Source: Euryodendron excelsum
Lineage: Eukaryota > Streptophyta > Magnoliopsida > Ericales > Pentaphylacaceae
Reading direction: 5' to 3'
Assembly (NCBI GenBank): GCA_033060915.1
Contig: CM065378.1
Span: 16,961,501-17,025,500, forward strand
Length of the DNA stretch: 64,000 nucleotides
Each line of letters starts with the position of its first letter. Position 1 is the first letter of the stretch. Below, piece after piece: positions 47,506-59,185 of the stretch. Below the pieces are notes generated by a model. That model was not told where the DNA came from. It ran no database searches and saw nothing but the letters and a program-made list of their open reading frames with translations. A program made the position numbers and the translations under genes.

Positions 47506-50281
47506 ACTGATAGTCTTTTCAAAGGCCTAAGATAAAATGGGCTCACTAGTACTATTACATACATGAATTTTTGGATCACAACCCGAGTAAAAAAAGAAGT
47601 TATATTTGCTTCATAAACCCAGAAACAGATCGAGCTCTAGAAGCTCAATCTGCAATCATATATGAATATTTGATCAACAAAAAAACTCTCCAAAGTTTGA
47701 AACCCAAAGAAGAGAATTTTGTTCTCTTTTTCTATCCCAGAAAATTAACATTTGAGCAAACAAATAAAGTTTAGAAGTTAGAGCAACAGCTACTTCACAA
47801 CGCGAGGGACATCTCTCTCTCTGTGTAAAACAAACACCGACACACACACTCTCTCTCTCTAAAGAGCCTCTCAAACTGAAGATTACACTTGGACCTATTG
47901 TCTTTACCAACTTCTAATATATTATTTTTATATCATGTGATCTCCCAAATTATTTACATAAACCCACCTATGCTTATATATACATACCCAGACTCACCTA
48001 AATATACAGTAGTGCTATATACACTATCATGTATTATGCATCAGAATGCATTTTAAAGTTTCATCCAGAAATTTCAAGGAACTCAAACATTTTACATGAA
48101 GAACAATCACAGAGGCTTGGGGTTGTGTGTGTGTATGTATTCATACGTATGTGATAGTGTGATTCATAATGGAATGGGGTAGTTGCAGCCTGGAGTGATG
48201 GGGTTTGATCGGTGTAGAGCGATCAGAGGGAGGAGTTCTAGTGTTTGCTTCAGCCTAAGTCACGAGTAAGGGTAAGATGGTAATTACCCATTTCCTGTTA
48301 ACAGTGTTTAAACCGATTTAAAATGTCATAGTTAAAGGGACCAAATTGTAGCATTGTTTTAGTTTAGGGAGTTAAAAAGTTGATATATAAAGTTAAATTG
48401 TAATCATCCCAAGTAATGAAAAGAAATCATGAAAAGAGAATGAGAAATAATATGTATTCAGAATTAAACATTTCTTACATACTTTCATCACATTTTCGTT
48501 TTTTTTGGTTGGTTTTCCCAAATTCAAGAACCAAAATGATCTGTCAAATTTTTTTTTTTTTCATTTTTTTGGGCTGTGTATCAAGACTTTATAGATACTA
48601 CATAGAGAAACATCCTTAGGAGCCAACATATAATAAATTTTGGCTCCCACACTTCAGCAGGTGCCACAAACAGCAAGTTTGAGTTGGAAGATGGAGCAGG
48701 AACGTGCTGGCACAGTCCAATTTCCGGTTTTAGAGACCTTGCCAAGAGAAAACTACTGTGACTATTGCCCAAAAAACAACGGAAAAAAACTACTTTGACT
48801 GCCATATACCTATTGGATTCCGATTCTCCATTCCATAATTCGAATGAAACATCTCAATTCCCTTGAATGATGATTGATACATCATTTAAAATAAAAATAA
48901 AAGGATCATATTATTCCAATCTAATTAGGACTTTAAGATAAATAAGTTTTATTAATAGAATACCAATTTCTATTTTAACTATGAAATGGAGAGGATCTAA
49001 ACCTATATTGATTTGATGGACAAGATTTTGGTGCAATTGTTATGTATTCTGTCATGTATTTTCCATACCTTCTAGCCATCCAATTTAATATTTTGTTAAG
49101 GTATAAAACTATTAGTTTATTAGATTTATTGTAGTCTTTGTAGAGCTTATATGTAGAAAAAGTTAATATTGTTAATTTTTTTTAGACATTTGAATATTTT
49201 GTACAAAGCATTTGATGGTTAAAATATTTTTAAAAATATTTCTTATAAATTATTTGAGAAATCAAATGAGTAAAGTTGTTTAGATGAATTTTTGAGTGTA
49301 ATACATCTTCTGAAATGCTATGTCTTGAAGAGGTTTTGATTTTTAAAAACAAAATAAAAAAAAGGCCTCAAATGAAGTGACAGTAGCGATTGTACAGTTC
49401 ATTAACTTGCCCTCATTCTATCTCTATTTCATGGGTTTCCCTTTGGAGCAGGTATCAATGTTGAGGATGAGAACAGTTTTGACCGGTCCAACTAGAAATT
49501 GGAAGGCGCATACAGAGACACAAACACACGTCCCTATTACCCAAAAATGGGATTCCCTTTTCAGCTGGATTTTAGTTGGTTGGCGGTCTTCGAGGGACGA
49601 TGGAGAGAGAGAGATATAGAGGGACTTGCCAAATACTACCAAATGCATATATGCGCTTGACCTCACTTCTCTGTCTCTCTTTATCAACCTTTACGGTACA
49701 AAATATGTTATGCAAAACACCCACAACAAATACACACTCACTCTCTCTCTCTCTCTGTGGTGTCCTTCGGCTGTACATACCACGTGAAGGCGTAAGAGCC
49801 CGTCAGCTGTTATTTAAGAGAAAAATAAAAGCACACTCTCCTCTCAGTCTCAGTCCAATAAAGGCCGACTGTTTTTAATGCAACTTTGGATTCTTGTGTA
49901 ACAGCAATATCTCTCTCTCTCTCATATTCATTGCGCATCTTGTGTCGCATTTTTATATGCAGTGTCCATGACAGTCTCCGACAACACCCCCACCAGGCTC
50001 CAGCATTAGTGTTTTTTTTACCCATGCCACAACAAAACACCTACGCCTATAGCAGATATATTGGAGCTCGTACTCTGCTAAATGCCGCACACATAAACAT
50101 ACTCATCAGTCCTTTCTTTATCTCTCTCCATTCATTTCTCTTCGTTACAGTTACCCAAAGCCAAAGAATCAAACACACCAACCAGCCAGCCGGCCAGCTG
50201 GTATCTTCCTCTATCCCCTCTTACCCTTAGTTTTGCTGCAAAATTTATGTAGCAAGGTTCTGTTACAAAGTATATCACTTC
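47506..50281 (+). promoter_or_regulatory. Intergenic DNA and IQD upstream region
   Basis: I see no gene between the copia element and the IQD start codon. Short CT tracts occur at 47811-47822, 47849-47860, 49739-49756 and 49909-49924. The last few hundred bases are CT- and CA-rich, as in plant 5' leaders. The TSS was not located. Confidence 0.4.
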
Positions 50282-50445
50282 ATGGGAAAGAAAGGAGGTA
50301 GTTCATGGTTGACAGTTGTTAAGAGGGCCTTCAGGTCTCCATCCAAGGACGATGGTAAAAAGAGTAGCAGGAGGAGAGAAGAATGTGATCAGCAAGAAGA
50401 AGAAGAAATGGTAACGATTTTATCAAATTTTCCTGTGTATTTGAT

Positions 50446-50489
<44 letters not shown>

Positions 50490-52795
50490 ATATATATATA
50501 TATATATATGGTTTTTGGTTTGTGCAGAAGAGGGAGAAGCGAAGATGGTTGTTCAGGAGACCTACCAATAATGTACAGCAATGTGAAGAAAACGTGGTAA
50601 CAAATACTGCTCCGCCTATGAATCCTAGTTTGGATGCCGAGGAAAGGCATGCCATTGCAGTCGCAGCGGCCACTACGGCAGCAGCTGAAGCCGCTGTTGC
50701 AACGGCCCAAGCAGCCGTTGAGATCATTCGACTGACTAGACCTTTCAGTTCGGTTAGGGAACAGTACGCTGCAATAGTTATTCAGACTGCTTTCAGAGGC
50801 TACTTAGTAAGTAACAAACAAATCACATATAATTTACTTGGCCATTTTTTCTTTTTTGTTGTAATTATTGAGTTCATTTTTTTATACACCATGAAGTGGA
50901 ATAACATGTTTTACACACGTGGCATGGAATCTATTATGTCTCTTAAGTTAAAAATGAAAAAACCTGTAGTGTTTGTTCTCTCTCCAGAATTTTCATTCAT
51001 TTTATGCAATTTTTAGCCTCACGGCATCCATTGTTCGATGATTTTTATGTTAGTGAGAATTTTCAAATCATTTTTCGGCTCTAAAAACATGAAAAACAGC
51101 AACAGAAAAAAAAGGAAAATGCTTTTTGTTTTCTAAAAAATTTATACAAAAAATTTCACCACATAACATTGACATTTACAATTAAAATGTATTCTAATGA
51201 GTGTTTTGTTTTAACGGTTCTCGTTCAACCAGTATTTAAACTCTCTAATTCTCTGACATTGACTGATGCATTGTTTATTAGGTTTATGTTTGTGTTTGCT
51301 AGCGTGGAAGGAACATTTCCATTTTAAAAGAAAAAAGAAGAAAAACAATTTTGTAGATTTAAATGCTAACGCCCAAATATAAAAACGAAAAAGTGAATAA
51401 TAGAAGATCCATCGAGCTAGGGAGAAGAATTATTGCTGGTTTGATAGATCATTATTGTATCTTATAAGTAAATTAATTGATTGAAGGCAAGGAGAGCTCT
51501 ACGAGCACTGAAGGGGATTGTGAAGCTTCAAGCATTGGTGAGAGGACACAACGTTAGGAAGCAAACAAAGATGACACTGGAATGCATGCAAGCCCTGCAA
51601 CGAGTGCAGGCCCGAGTGCGTGATCAACGAGCTAGGCTCTCACATGAAGGGAGCAGGAAGTCCATGTTTGCCGAAACCAACAACTTGTGGGAATCTAGAT
51701 ATCTGCAAGACATTCGAGAGAGGAAGTCAATTGTAAGTTGTTTTACAAAATCTATTATTTAGTACATGAAAAAACTGAATTTCCTGATCTCCTGTGGTGT
51801 CTATAATTGGGTAATGGCTGCCCTTTTGAATTATCAGTCCAGAGCTGGTAGTTGCATTGCGGACGATTGGGACGACCGTCCACGCACACTCAAAGAACTC
51901 GATGCCATTTTGCAGACGAGAAAGGAGGCCGCTTTAAAGCGTGAAAAAACCCTGGCACATGCCTTCTCTCAACAGGTCTCTTTTTCTCTCTCATTTTTTC
52001 TTCTTTTGGAATTATATATGATCTCATAACTTCAATATTTTGGTACGTACCCAAATCAAGATATGGGATTCAGGTAGGAACCGTTCTGCCGGAGATGAAA
52101 AAGAGCTAGACGAAAGAACAAAGTGGCTTGACCGCTGGATGGCGACGAAGCAATGGGAGAGCAGCAGCAGAACTTCAACTGATCATAGAAGAGAAACTAT
52201 AAAGGTTCTCGAAATTGACACATCCGGGCCTTACTGTTATTCTAGTCATCATCAAAAGCAATCAAGCGGACGCGCTCTTGCTTCTCCCGGCCACAGAGCA
52301 TCCTATTCTCCTCAACCTCCTGTCACGCCCTCTCCGTCCAAAATGAAACCACTGCAGGTGCGTTCAGCAAGCCCCCGATGCCCCAAAGAAGAAAGAAGCT
52401 ACTCAACGGCAAATACTCCAAGCTTAGGATCTGCTCGCAATGGAATTGAAGGTGCTGCAGGTAATGCTGCAATGCCCAACTACATGGCTGCCACTGAGTC
52501 TGCAAAAGCTCGGCTTCGGTCACAAAGTGCAACGAGACAGAGGCCCTCAACGCCGGAGAGGGAACGAGGTGGATCGGCGAAGAAACGCCTCTCGTACCCA
52601 GTTCCTGAGCCGTACAGCGGTGTTGGGATTGGTTGTAGCAGTTTTAGCCAGAACTTGAGAAGTCCCAGTTTCAAGAGTGTTCAAGCAGGATTTGTGGGGA
52701 TCGAACAACTGTCGAATCTGTCTTCATGTTTTACAGACAGCATTGGTGGAGAAATTTCTCCATCTTCAACCACTGATTTAAGGTGGTTAAGATGA
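50282..52795 (+). CDS. IQD (IQ67-domain) calmodulin-binding protein, IQD16/17/18-like
   Basis: The predicted protein has 508 aa. Exons: 50282-50410, 50528-50806, 51487-51732, 51838-51975, 52061-52795; all junctions are phase 0 and GT..AG. It begins [20 protein letters not shown], followed by [12 protein letters not shown], the usual basic N terminus. The IQ67 domain (about 121-195) contains [37 protein letters not shown] and [13 protein letters not shown], giving the 11- and 15-residue IQ spacing, with an intron inside the first IQ as in the family. The Ala-rich helix before it ([20 protein letters not shown]) and the C-terminal DUF4005-like block ([18 protein letters not shown], about 403) support IQD16/17/18. 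Family members bind calmodulin and microtubules and shape cells and walls. Intron 1 has (CT)n(TA)n; intron 2 has a partial MITE. Confidence 0.94.
50451..50510 (+). repeat. (TC)n(TA)n compound microsatellite in IQD intron 1
   Basis: About 18 TC units (50451-50487) run into about 11 TA units (50488-50510). It ends 17 bases before the exon 2 acceptor, so it forms most of that intron's polypyrimidine region. Confidence 0.93.
51113..51195 (-). mobile_element. Partial MITE, GGATAATGYTATAC family (copy 4), in IQD intron 2
   Basis: On + it begins GGAAAATGCTTTTTGTTTTC and continues TTTATACAAAAAATTTCACCAC, the reverse complement of the right half of copy 1 (32990-33034). The other end was not found. 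Confidence 0.5.
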
Positions 52796-52975
52796 GCAGG
52801 AAACAAAAGTGGCGAAATCTTGACTAATCGAGTTTGCGACAATGGCAGTGATGAATCTGTGTTGTATTATGTTCCTTTTTTAATTAGAAAGTGAGAACTG
52901 GATGGAGTCGAGATGGGGATGAGCAAAGGAGGCAATAAAATTGATAATTAGTTGATGATTTTGTGAAAATATGTT

Positions 52976-53171
52976 TGTTAAAATCACGAGTTCTCTATCT
53001 CACATCGGTGAAATTAGATTTCTCTCCGCGTCTATAAATAGAGGCTTGATTTATGTGACTAAACTTACTACTTTACTTATCCTTTCACTTACTACTTCAA
53101 TATTTTCTCTTGTAATATTTATTTGCTTTATAATACATTATGATTACATATGAATATTCTCTTTTTTAACA
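52976..53171 (+). repeat. 5' LTR of the TRIM-like element
   Basis: It is 196 bp with TATAAATAGAGG at about 53033. It aligns along its length with 54760-54963. Confidence 0.82.
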
Positions 53172-53264
53172 TGGTATCAAAACTAAAAAAAAGTATGCTC
53201 TATGCTTGCCCTTCGAGGGATTTTCTACATCAGAACTTCTAAGGTTTTCTTCATTCTCTTTGGT

Positions 53265-53880
53265 CACTTTCTGACTATCCTTCGACCACCTTTCGGCAAC
53301 TTTTCGGTTGTCCTCCGGGGAATTTCAGGCAGTCCCAGCCACCTTCCGACGACTTTAGGCCAACTTCCGACCATCCTCTGACAACTTTCTAGCTGTCCTC
53401 CAGCCACCTTCCGACCAACTTTCTGTTGTCCTCTGGCGAATTTCAAGCTGTTCTCTAACCACCTTCCAACGGCTTTTCAGCGTCCTCTTGCGACTTTTCG
53501 GTCAACTTTCGGCCATCCTTTGACCACCTTCTGGCCAACTTTAGCTGTTCTTTGACGATTTTCAAGCCGTTCTCCCACCACCTTCTGGCGTCTTTCTGGC
53601 CGTCCTCCGACAACTTTTCGGTTAACTTGTGGCAAGCTTTGGGCGACTTCTGACGAACTCTGGAAAACTTCTTGCAACTTTTCGATGACTTCTGACCAAC
53701 TTCTGGCAACCTTTGACCAACTTTTGTATACTTTTCAACCAATTTCGGTCTACTTTCCGGCTAACTTCCGGCAACTTTCCAACTACCTTCCAGCGATTTT
53801 TGGCCAACTTTTGGTGACTTTTTGACGTCACTTTGGCGCCCCTCTGGCGTCTCTCCAGTCGTCTTTCGGCCATTTCTGTT
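53265..53880. repeat. Degenerate short tandem repeats in the TRIM-like element
   Basis: Words such as ACCTTCCGAC, AACTTTCGGC, GTCCTCYGGC and ACTTTTCGGT follow one another at 10-12-bp steps, with a looser higher order of roughly 110 bp. Reading frames on - are long and rich in K, R, V, W and Q only because of the repeats. Confidence 0.7.
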
Positions 53881-54275
53881 CGACTCCTAATTAATTCGGG
53901 CCTTCTAAATCTGATTCTGGCCTCTATTTTTGCCGGTTCTGCTTTGTTTCCACTTTTTCTCTACCATCTTCTTCTGTTGTGCCTCTTGTTACCATCTATC
54001 TTGAGGAGTCCCCGTTTGCTAATCTTGCTCATCCTACTGGCTCTTCATTATATGATCTTTCTCTGCCATCTTCTTCTGATACGCCCATTGATCTTGCTCC
54101 TCCATCTGGCGTCTCTCCAACTGTCTTTCGGCCGTTTCTGTCAGCTTCCTAACTAATTCGGGCCTTCTGAGTCTGATTCTGGCTTCTGCCTTCGCTGCTT
54201 TGTTTTTGCTGTTTCTCTGCCATCTTTTTTTGTTGTGCCTCCTATTACTGTATATCCTGAGGTGTCCCTGATTGT
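53858..54275. repeat. Tandem duplication of about 260 bp in the TRIM-like element
   Basis: The phrase TTTCGGCC followed by AATTCGGGCCTTCT, CTGATTCTGGC and GTTGTGCCTC occurs starting near 53864 and again near 54126. The copies differ by scattered substitutions. Confidence 0.7.
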
Positions 54276-54759
54276 TGTCGCTACTTCCCTTCCTACTGTT
54301 ACTACTACTGTCATTTCTCTGCTGCTACTGCTATCCCTTCTACTGTTATCATTGTTGTCCCTACTTCCCTTTCTACTGTTACTACTGCTGCCCTTTCTTT
54401 GCTGCTACTGCTGCCCCTGCTTCCCTTTATACTTTTATTATTGCTCTCTTTTCTCTGTTGCCACTGGTACCCCTTCTTCTCCTTCTACTACTTCCATTAT
54501 TGTCCCTGCTTCCCTTTCTATTATTACTATTGTTGCCCGTCTTCTCCTTTTACTGTGACTGTTGCTCTGTCTTTTCCTTCTACTGTGATTGTTGTCTCTC
54601 TGGCCATCCTGTTATCGACCTCCAGCGTCTCTCTGGCCATCCTGTGGCTCCCTTCCAACCAACCTCCGACATCTCTCCGGCCATCCTCCAACGTTTCTAT
54701 CATATCTTCTCTAAATTCAAGTAGCTCTCTGTTTTTTTTTCTTGAGTTTGAAGAGGGGA

Positions 54760-54963
54760 TGTTAAAGTCACGAGCTCTCTATCCCACATCGGTTGGGATA
54801 GAGAACTAGACTTATCTTCCCTTCTATAAATAGAGGCTTAATCTATGTAACTAAACTCACTACTTTACTTACCTCTTCACTTACTACTTCAATCTTCTCT
54901 CTCGTAATTCTTCTTTACTTTTTAATACATTGTGATTACACATGAGTCTTATATTTTCTAACA
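54760..54963 (+). repeat. 3' LTR of the TRIM-like element
   Basis: It is 204 bp and directly preceded by the purine tract. It carries CCCACATCGGTTGGGATAG and TATAAATAGAGG at about 54825. Confidence 0.83.
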
Positions 54964-57900
54964 ATGCTTAATTACTACAAAAATGGATCTACAAACTCCA
55001 ACATCTGAGTTCGATTTCGCTCGCATCTCCTAAAAGCTTAACCGACACTCGTAGTTTGCTCCGATAGCTACAAAAACATAAAAACCTTTAGAAAATTAAA
55101 ACCCAGCTACTAGACAAAAAACGGTAGTATCGGAGAACAAACATGAAACAGCTCTCACAAATTCTGTTTTTGGCACTGTTGCATAGCCGGCATTGACCTT
55201 GAATGACCCTAATTTTTACCCGCACTTGTGAAATTTCACAACCTATGGCTATAGGTATATGCTTTTTCACTTGGTATAACATTCTCCTACAATTATGTAA
55301 GATATTTCAAACTATAACATATTAAAGAACTATGCATCCAAAAACAAATAGAGCCAGTAGACTGAGACTAGACGCCACACAATCACAGGAGTTGAAGACG
55401 ACAATGATGACACTGATAGCTACGAAAGTTTTACCCTTAGTGTAAAATTCAAATTTTTGGTGAAAAATGTAAAAAATAAAAAAATATGAAAAAAATAAAC
55501 AAAAATAAAAAATATTTTTATTCACTCTTTTTTTTTATTTATATTTTTGTTTATTAAAAATTTAAATTCCAAATGAAGCCTTAAAAGTACTGAGAGCCCA
55601 CTACCAAACTTGGCTGGCCTGTGTTGAAATGCAATTGCAGAACAACCTGAGAAATAGACATTGACGCAGCTTTATGAGGCAAACTCAGTTAATAAAGCCA
55701 AGAGACTGTTAGATTCCACACTTTCAATCTCTCTCTCCACTGTCCACTGCCCTTAGTCGTGGAAGGCAGCCTTGTGAGAAGCGCGAGGGATACAACCTAA
55801 AAAACTCTGGATATGGCAATCCCCCGGAGTAGACAGAAGTCATATTTAGCACGGGGTTGTGTGCCAGTACGGCCAGAGGCCCACACTAGTGGCTCTGTGC
55901 TGTGCACATGAAGAGGAACGAAGAGAGAGAGAGAGAGAATCTGTTACTCCATAGCACGATCAATTTATGCTCCCATTTTTGTTTTTTTTTTTTTTTCTCT
56001 CATCTTTTTATTTTTCTTAACTTTTCTCTTGATAAATTTAAATTTCAAACACAGGTTAAGAAAGTCCATATGTGAAAAAGAAAGATGCAAGTAAAAATAG
56101 TCCAATGGACCAGACCCAACCAAACATTCCAGAAACTTGATCCACAACCTGGATCATACTGTAGAATCATACAGGTGAATCTCAAATTTCAACATAGAAA
56201 GAATGTCAAAAAGGATGTGGACGATAAAACCTTAACACAGGTGGGATATCAACTTGGACATGCAATCTCAAAAGCCCTCTTCAGCACTATAATCAACAAC
56301 GAAGCAGAAATATATTCAAGGAACACTACAGTAGAAAAACCCCACAAGCAGGTGCCTTCTATAACTTGTAAACATGAAGTCCTGACTCCACACATCATTT
56401 GCCATGAAAAGAAACCTCAAGTGTGCCCCTGCTTACAAAAAAAACTGGCTAGGAGAACTTCAATGCACTGAAATCACGCACAGTCAATTCTTGTCAGAAC
56501 AGAAGAAAAAAAGCATGCATGCAAAGCATCATTTTAGAGTAAATAGAGGAAAGGAAATGGTATACAAACAGGGTTGTTATACAGAAATCATATCCAAAAT
56601 GATGTGTCAGTGTTATTTTGAAAATTATGACATACAATGGTGTGTATTTTGGTTTGAAATGAAAGAATCATAGAAATATGAAAATTTTGTACAAAAATTC
56701 TGTTAGTATAGAAGTACTCTATAGAAAAATGCAGTTTCTGAAGATCCAAGTATTTGTGGCAAACCTCAGAGCATTACAGAATTGATGTTGCAAAATATTT
56801 CTAACCCGGTCAGATATGTGGTTGTCCCCATGCAGTTTGCACAGGATGAATCAGCAGAGAGGTCAACATCATGTTATTGTCATGCTAAAAAAACCACATC
56901 AACCCTTACAGCTTTGAATCAAACTGGTTGTCAATAAAATCCCCGCAGGGAAACCAAAAGATATCACGTAGAAAATCAGCATTTCATAACAGCACAAAAC
57001 ACATAGTAATCTTTTTAAAGATATGCAAGAGAAAGAGGGTGAGGAGACAACATGTGACAACATTCAGCACCTTGTGGTCTCTAATAGCTGCAGAAGATAG
57101 TTAGAGGCATGTTAGAGCAAGTGGACAGTAAAATGGCAAGAATGTCCATCATGTACACTGACCTACCAACAAATGGTAGCTACTTGATAAAGGAGCAATT
57201 TATTGGGGTCCTCTAAATTTGGGCAAAATTTTACTGCTAATTGACATTTTGACCCTTGTGATCCACAAGCAGATGCTATGTTCTTCTTCCCACTCCTAGG
57301 ATACACCCAGATCCACATATTCAAGATACAACCTTAACATGAGTCCATACTCTTTAGGTCAAAGATTCTTCAAATTGTCCGTCCCATCTAATAGTACACT
57401 GTGGGGGACAATAGTGATACTCTCCATAAAGATACCACCATCATTAATTCAAGAATCATCAAGGATTACGCTAATGAATTTGTTTATCTCTTGGTCAAGT
57501 AACTCTATAACAGAGTCTATAACAAGGGGGTTGATAATCCTCTTCAACTTCTGCTTTATCTGAGCCCGTAAAAACATGGCTTCTCACGTAAGCACTACAG
57601 ACCCCTTTGGACTCTTGGCCAATATGGTTTGGCAACACCAACAAGCTTAGTTTTACCAGAAAAATTAATTGGTTGTTTGTAATGTTGTACCACTGTGTAA
57701 TCCTTCATGTTGACAAGCCAATCTAAAAAAACACTAGAATTGAGAATCTTTTTATGAGGTGTGATATAGAGAGGAACATTAAGTAATAGTCACCGAGTTC
57801 ATTATGAGTTGAGATTAGACATCAAGCAAAAATTCATGCTGCACTCTCCTAATTAATAAATTGAAGGAAGCTTAGCATGACACCTTAGAGATTGAAAAAT

Positions 57901-58685
57901 ACCATAAGCATCCCAACCATGAACAAATGACTTCTCAAGCTGAGAGTCCCAATAAACACAGTTTATTTCTCAATAATTGAAATTGGGTTACAAAGTCAGG
58001 GCCAATTGCTTCAAACAGCAACAATGCTCCCAAATTGAGAGCCTACACCATGAGCAGGGAATCAAGTTTCTCTTACTCCCATCGGATGTCTCCACCATTG
58101 AATGTGATCATCATACAGTGGCCCGTTGTCGCTGTCATAATTTAACCATTTGACAAGATGTAGAAGATGTTGGTCTGCTAATTGATCCATTAGATAATCC
58201 ATTAGAGAGGACGCTGAAAAAAGATTGCCTTTTCTCTCATCTCTTTTTAGAATAAGAATTAGAGACGCTGAAATAAGACTTCTTTCTTTTCCAAGAAATA
58301 AGATTGCTTTTTTCTCTTATTCTTTTTGGAATACAAAGCTAACATATAGAGCTTTTTAACAAAAAGATTTTGATGAGGCACACCATCTCTTACCACTTTT
58401 GTAGCAAACGTATGACATCCAACCAAAAAAGTCCAGCTATGAATTAAGACAAGCCTTTATGGGCCAACTAACCTTGACAGGCTAAGGGCCACTTTGGATA
58501 AAGGGATCAAATGGTTAAAAGGGTCTCTCCAACAAATAATGTTAGCATGTGCTTGTTTCTAGCTAGCACTTATTGAATGACTTCCCCAGAAGCTGTAATA
58601 GAATGAAAATACCGTATACAAGCATACCTTGATGATAAGCATTAAGTATAAATGAATAAACAAAAGTACTACTATTATTGCATAT
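54964..58685. other. Intergenic DNA before the chromovirus
   Basis: No gene is supported in 3.7 kb. A 128-codon frame (56085-56471, +) has no recognisable domain. At about 57240-58200 the minus strand gives stop-interrupted peptide-like pieces (for example KLVGVAKPYWPRVQRG), which could be an old, unidentified coding remnant. A (GA)n tract lies at 55924-55939. Confidence 0.45.
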
Positions 58686-59151
58686 TGTCGCAAGCCCACC
58701 AAAATGACCCAAAAATTCAGCCCATAAGAGTGCCAAAATGCCTACAAAGTCTAAATCCTTCTAGGCCATTCTTAGGCATTCCATCACATGGGCTTTAAAA
58801 AGGAATTCTATAGACTTCTTCACATGTCTAAATACCTTCGTAAATATCTTATATATTTGTATAGATGATTCTAAAGAGGGATTCCCAACCGTTGGATCAA
58901 AACGATCCCCACCGTTTATTGAGGAGGTGGACAAATATAAATAGGGGGTAACCTCTCATTTGTAACCATCAAGTTGTGAATACAAAACAAAGTATTTTCC
59001 AAACTCTCTTGTTCTATTATTCTTTTTGTTGCTCACTTGTTCTCTTAACTTTTTTTTTTTTTTTTTGGTGTTCTTAAGGCTTAACATCTTCAAAGAGAAG
59101 TTGTCTAAGGTCGCACGGGTTTGAGGTGGTTCAAGATTTAAGCCCGTAACA
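58686..59151 (+). repeat. 5' LTR of the chromovirus
   Basis: It is 466 bp, starts TGTCGCAAGCCCACC and ends GCCCGTAACA, with TATAAATAG at 58936-58944. The start matches 63960-64000 with three differences in 41 bases. Confidence 0.9.
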
Positions 59152-59153
59152 GT

Positions 59154-59171
59154 TGGTATCAGAGCCAGGTT
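59154..59171 (+). other. Primer-binding site of the chromovirus
   Basis: TGGTATCAGAGCCAGGTT is the exact complement of the last 18 bases (with CCA) of plant initiator tRNA-Met as I know it. Confidence 0.88.
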
Positions 59172-59185
59172 GTGAAGGCTAAGCA

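Larger units (their letters stand above)
52976..54963 (+). mobile_element. TRIM-like non-autonomous LTR element with a repeat-built interior
   Basis: Short LTRs (52976-53171, 196 bp; 54760-54963, 204 bp) start TGTTAAA and end TAACA, and each contains CCACATCGG and a CTATAAATAGAGGCTT promoter core. A decayed primer site TGGTATCAAAAC follows the first LTR (53172). A purine tract GAAGAGGGGA (54750-54759) precedes the second. The flanking 5-mers are ATGTT and ATGCT. The 1.6-kb interior has no gag or pol. Its first 650 bp are degenerate 10-12-bp words of CTTCCGGCMAMYTT type; then come a 260-bp tandem duplication and a CTACTGYTRYY-rich stretch. It lies 180 bp behind the IQD stop codon and on the same strand. 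Confidence 0.82.

Noticed and set aside
51013..51486. Open extension of IQD exon 2 into intron 2
   Set aside because: The GTAAGT donor at 50807 and the in-family junction to [10 protein letters not shown] at 51487 show an intron; the extension is not conserved protein.
53455..54809. Several overlapping frames rich in K/R/V/W (-) or L/S/P (+)
   Set aside because: They lie on the short-repeat interior of the TRIM-like element; the absence of stops follows from the repeats, and all three frames look alike.
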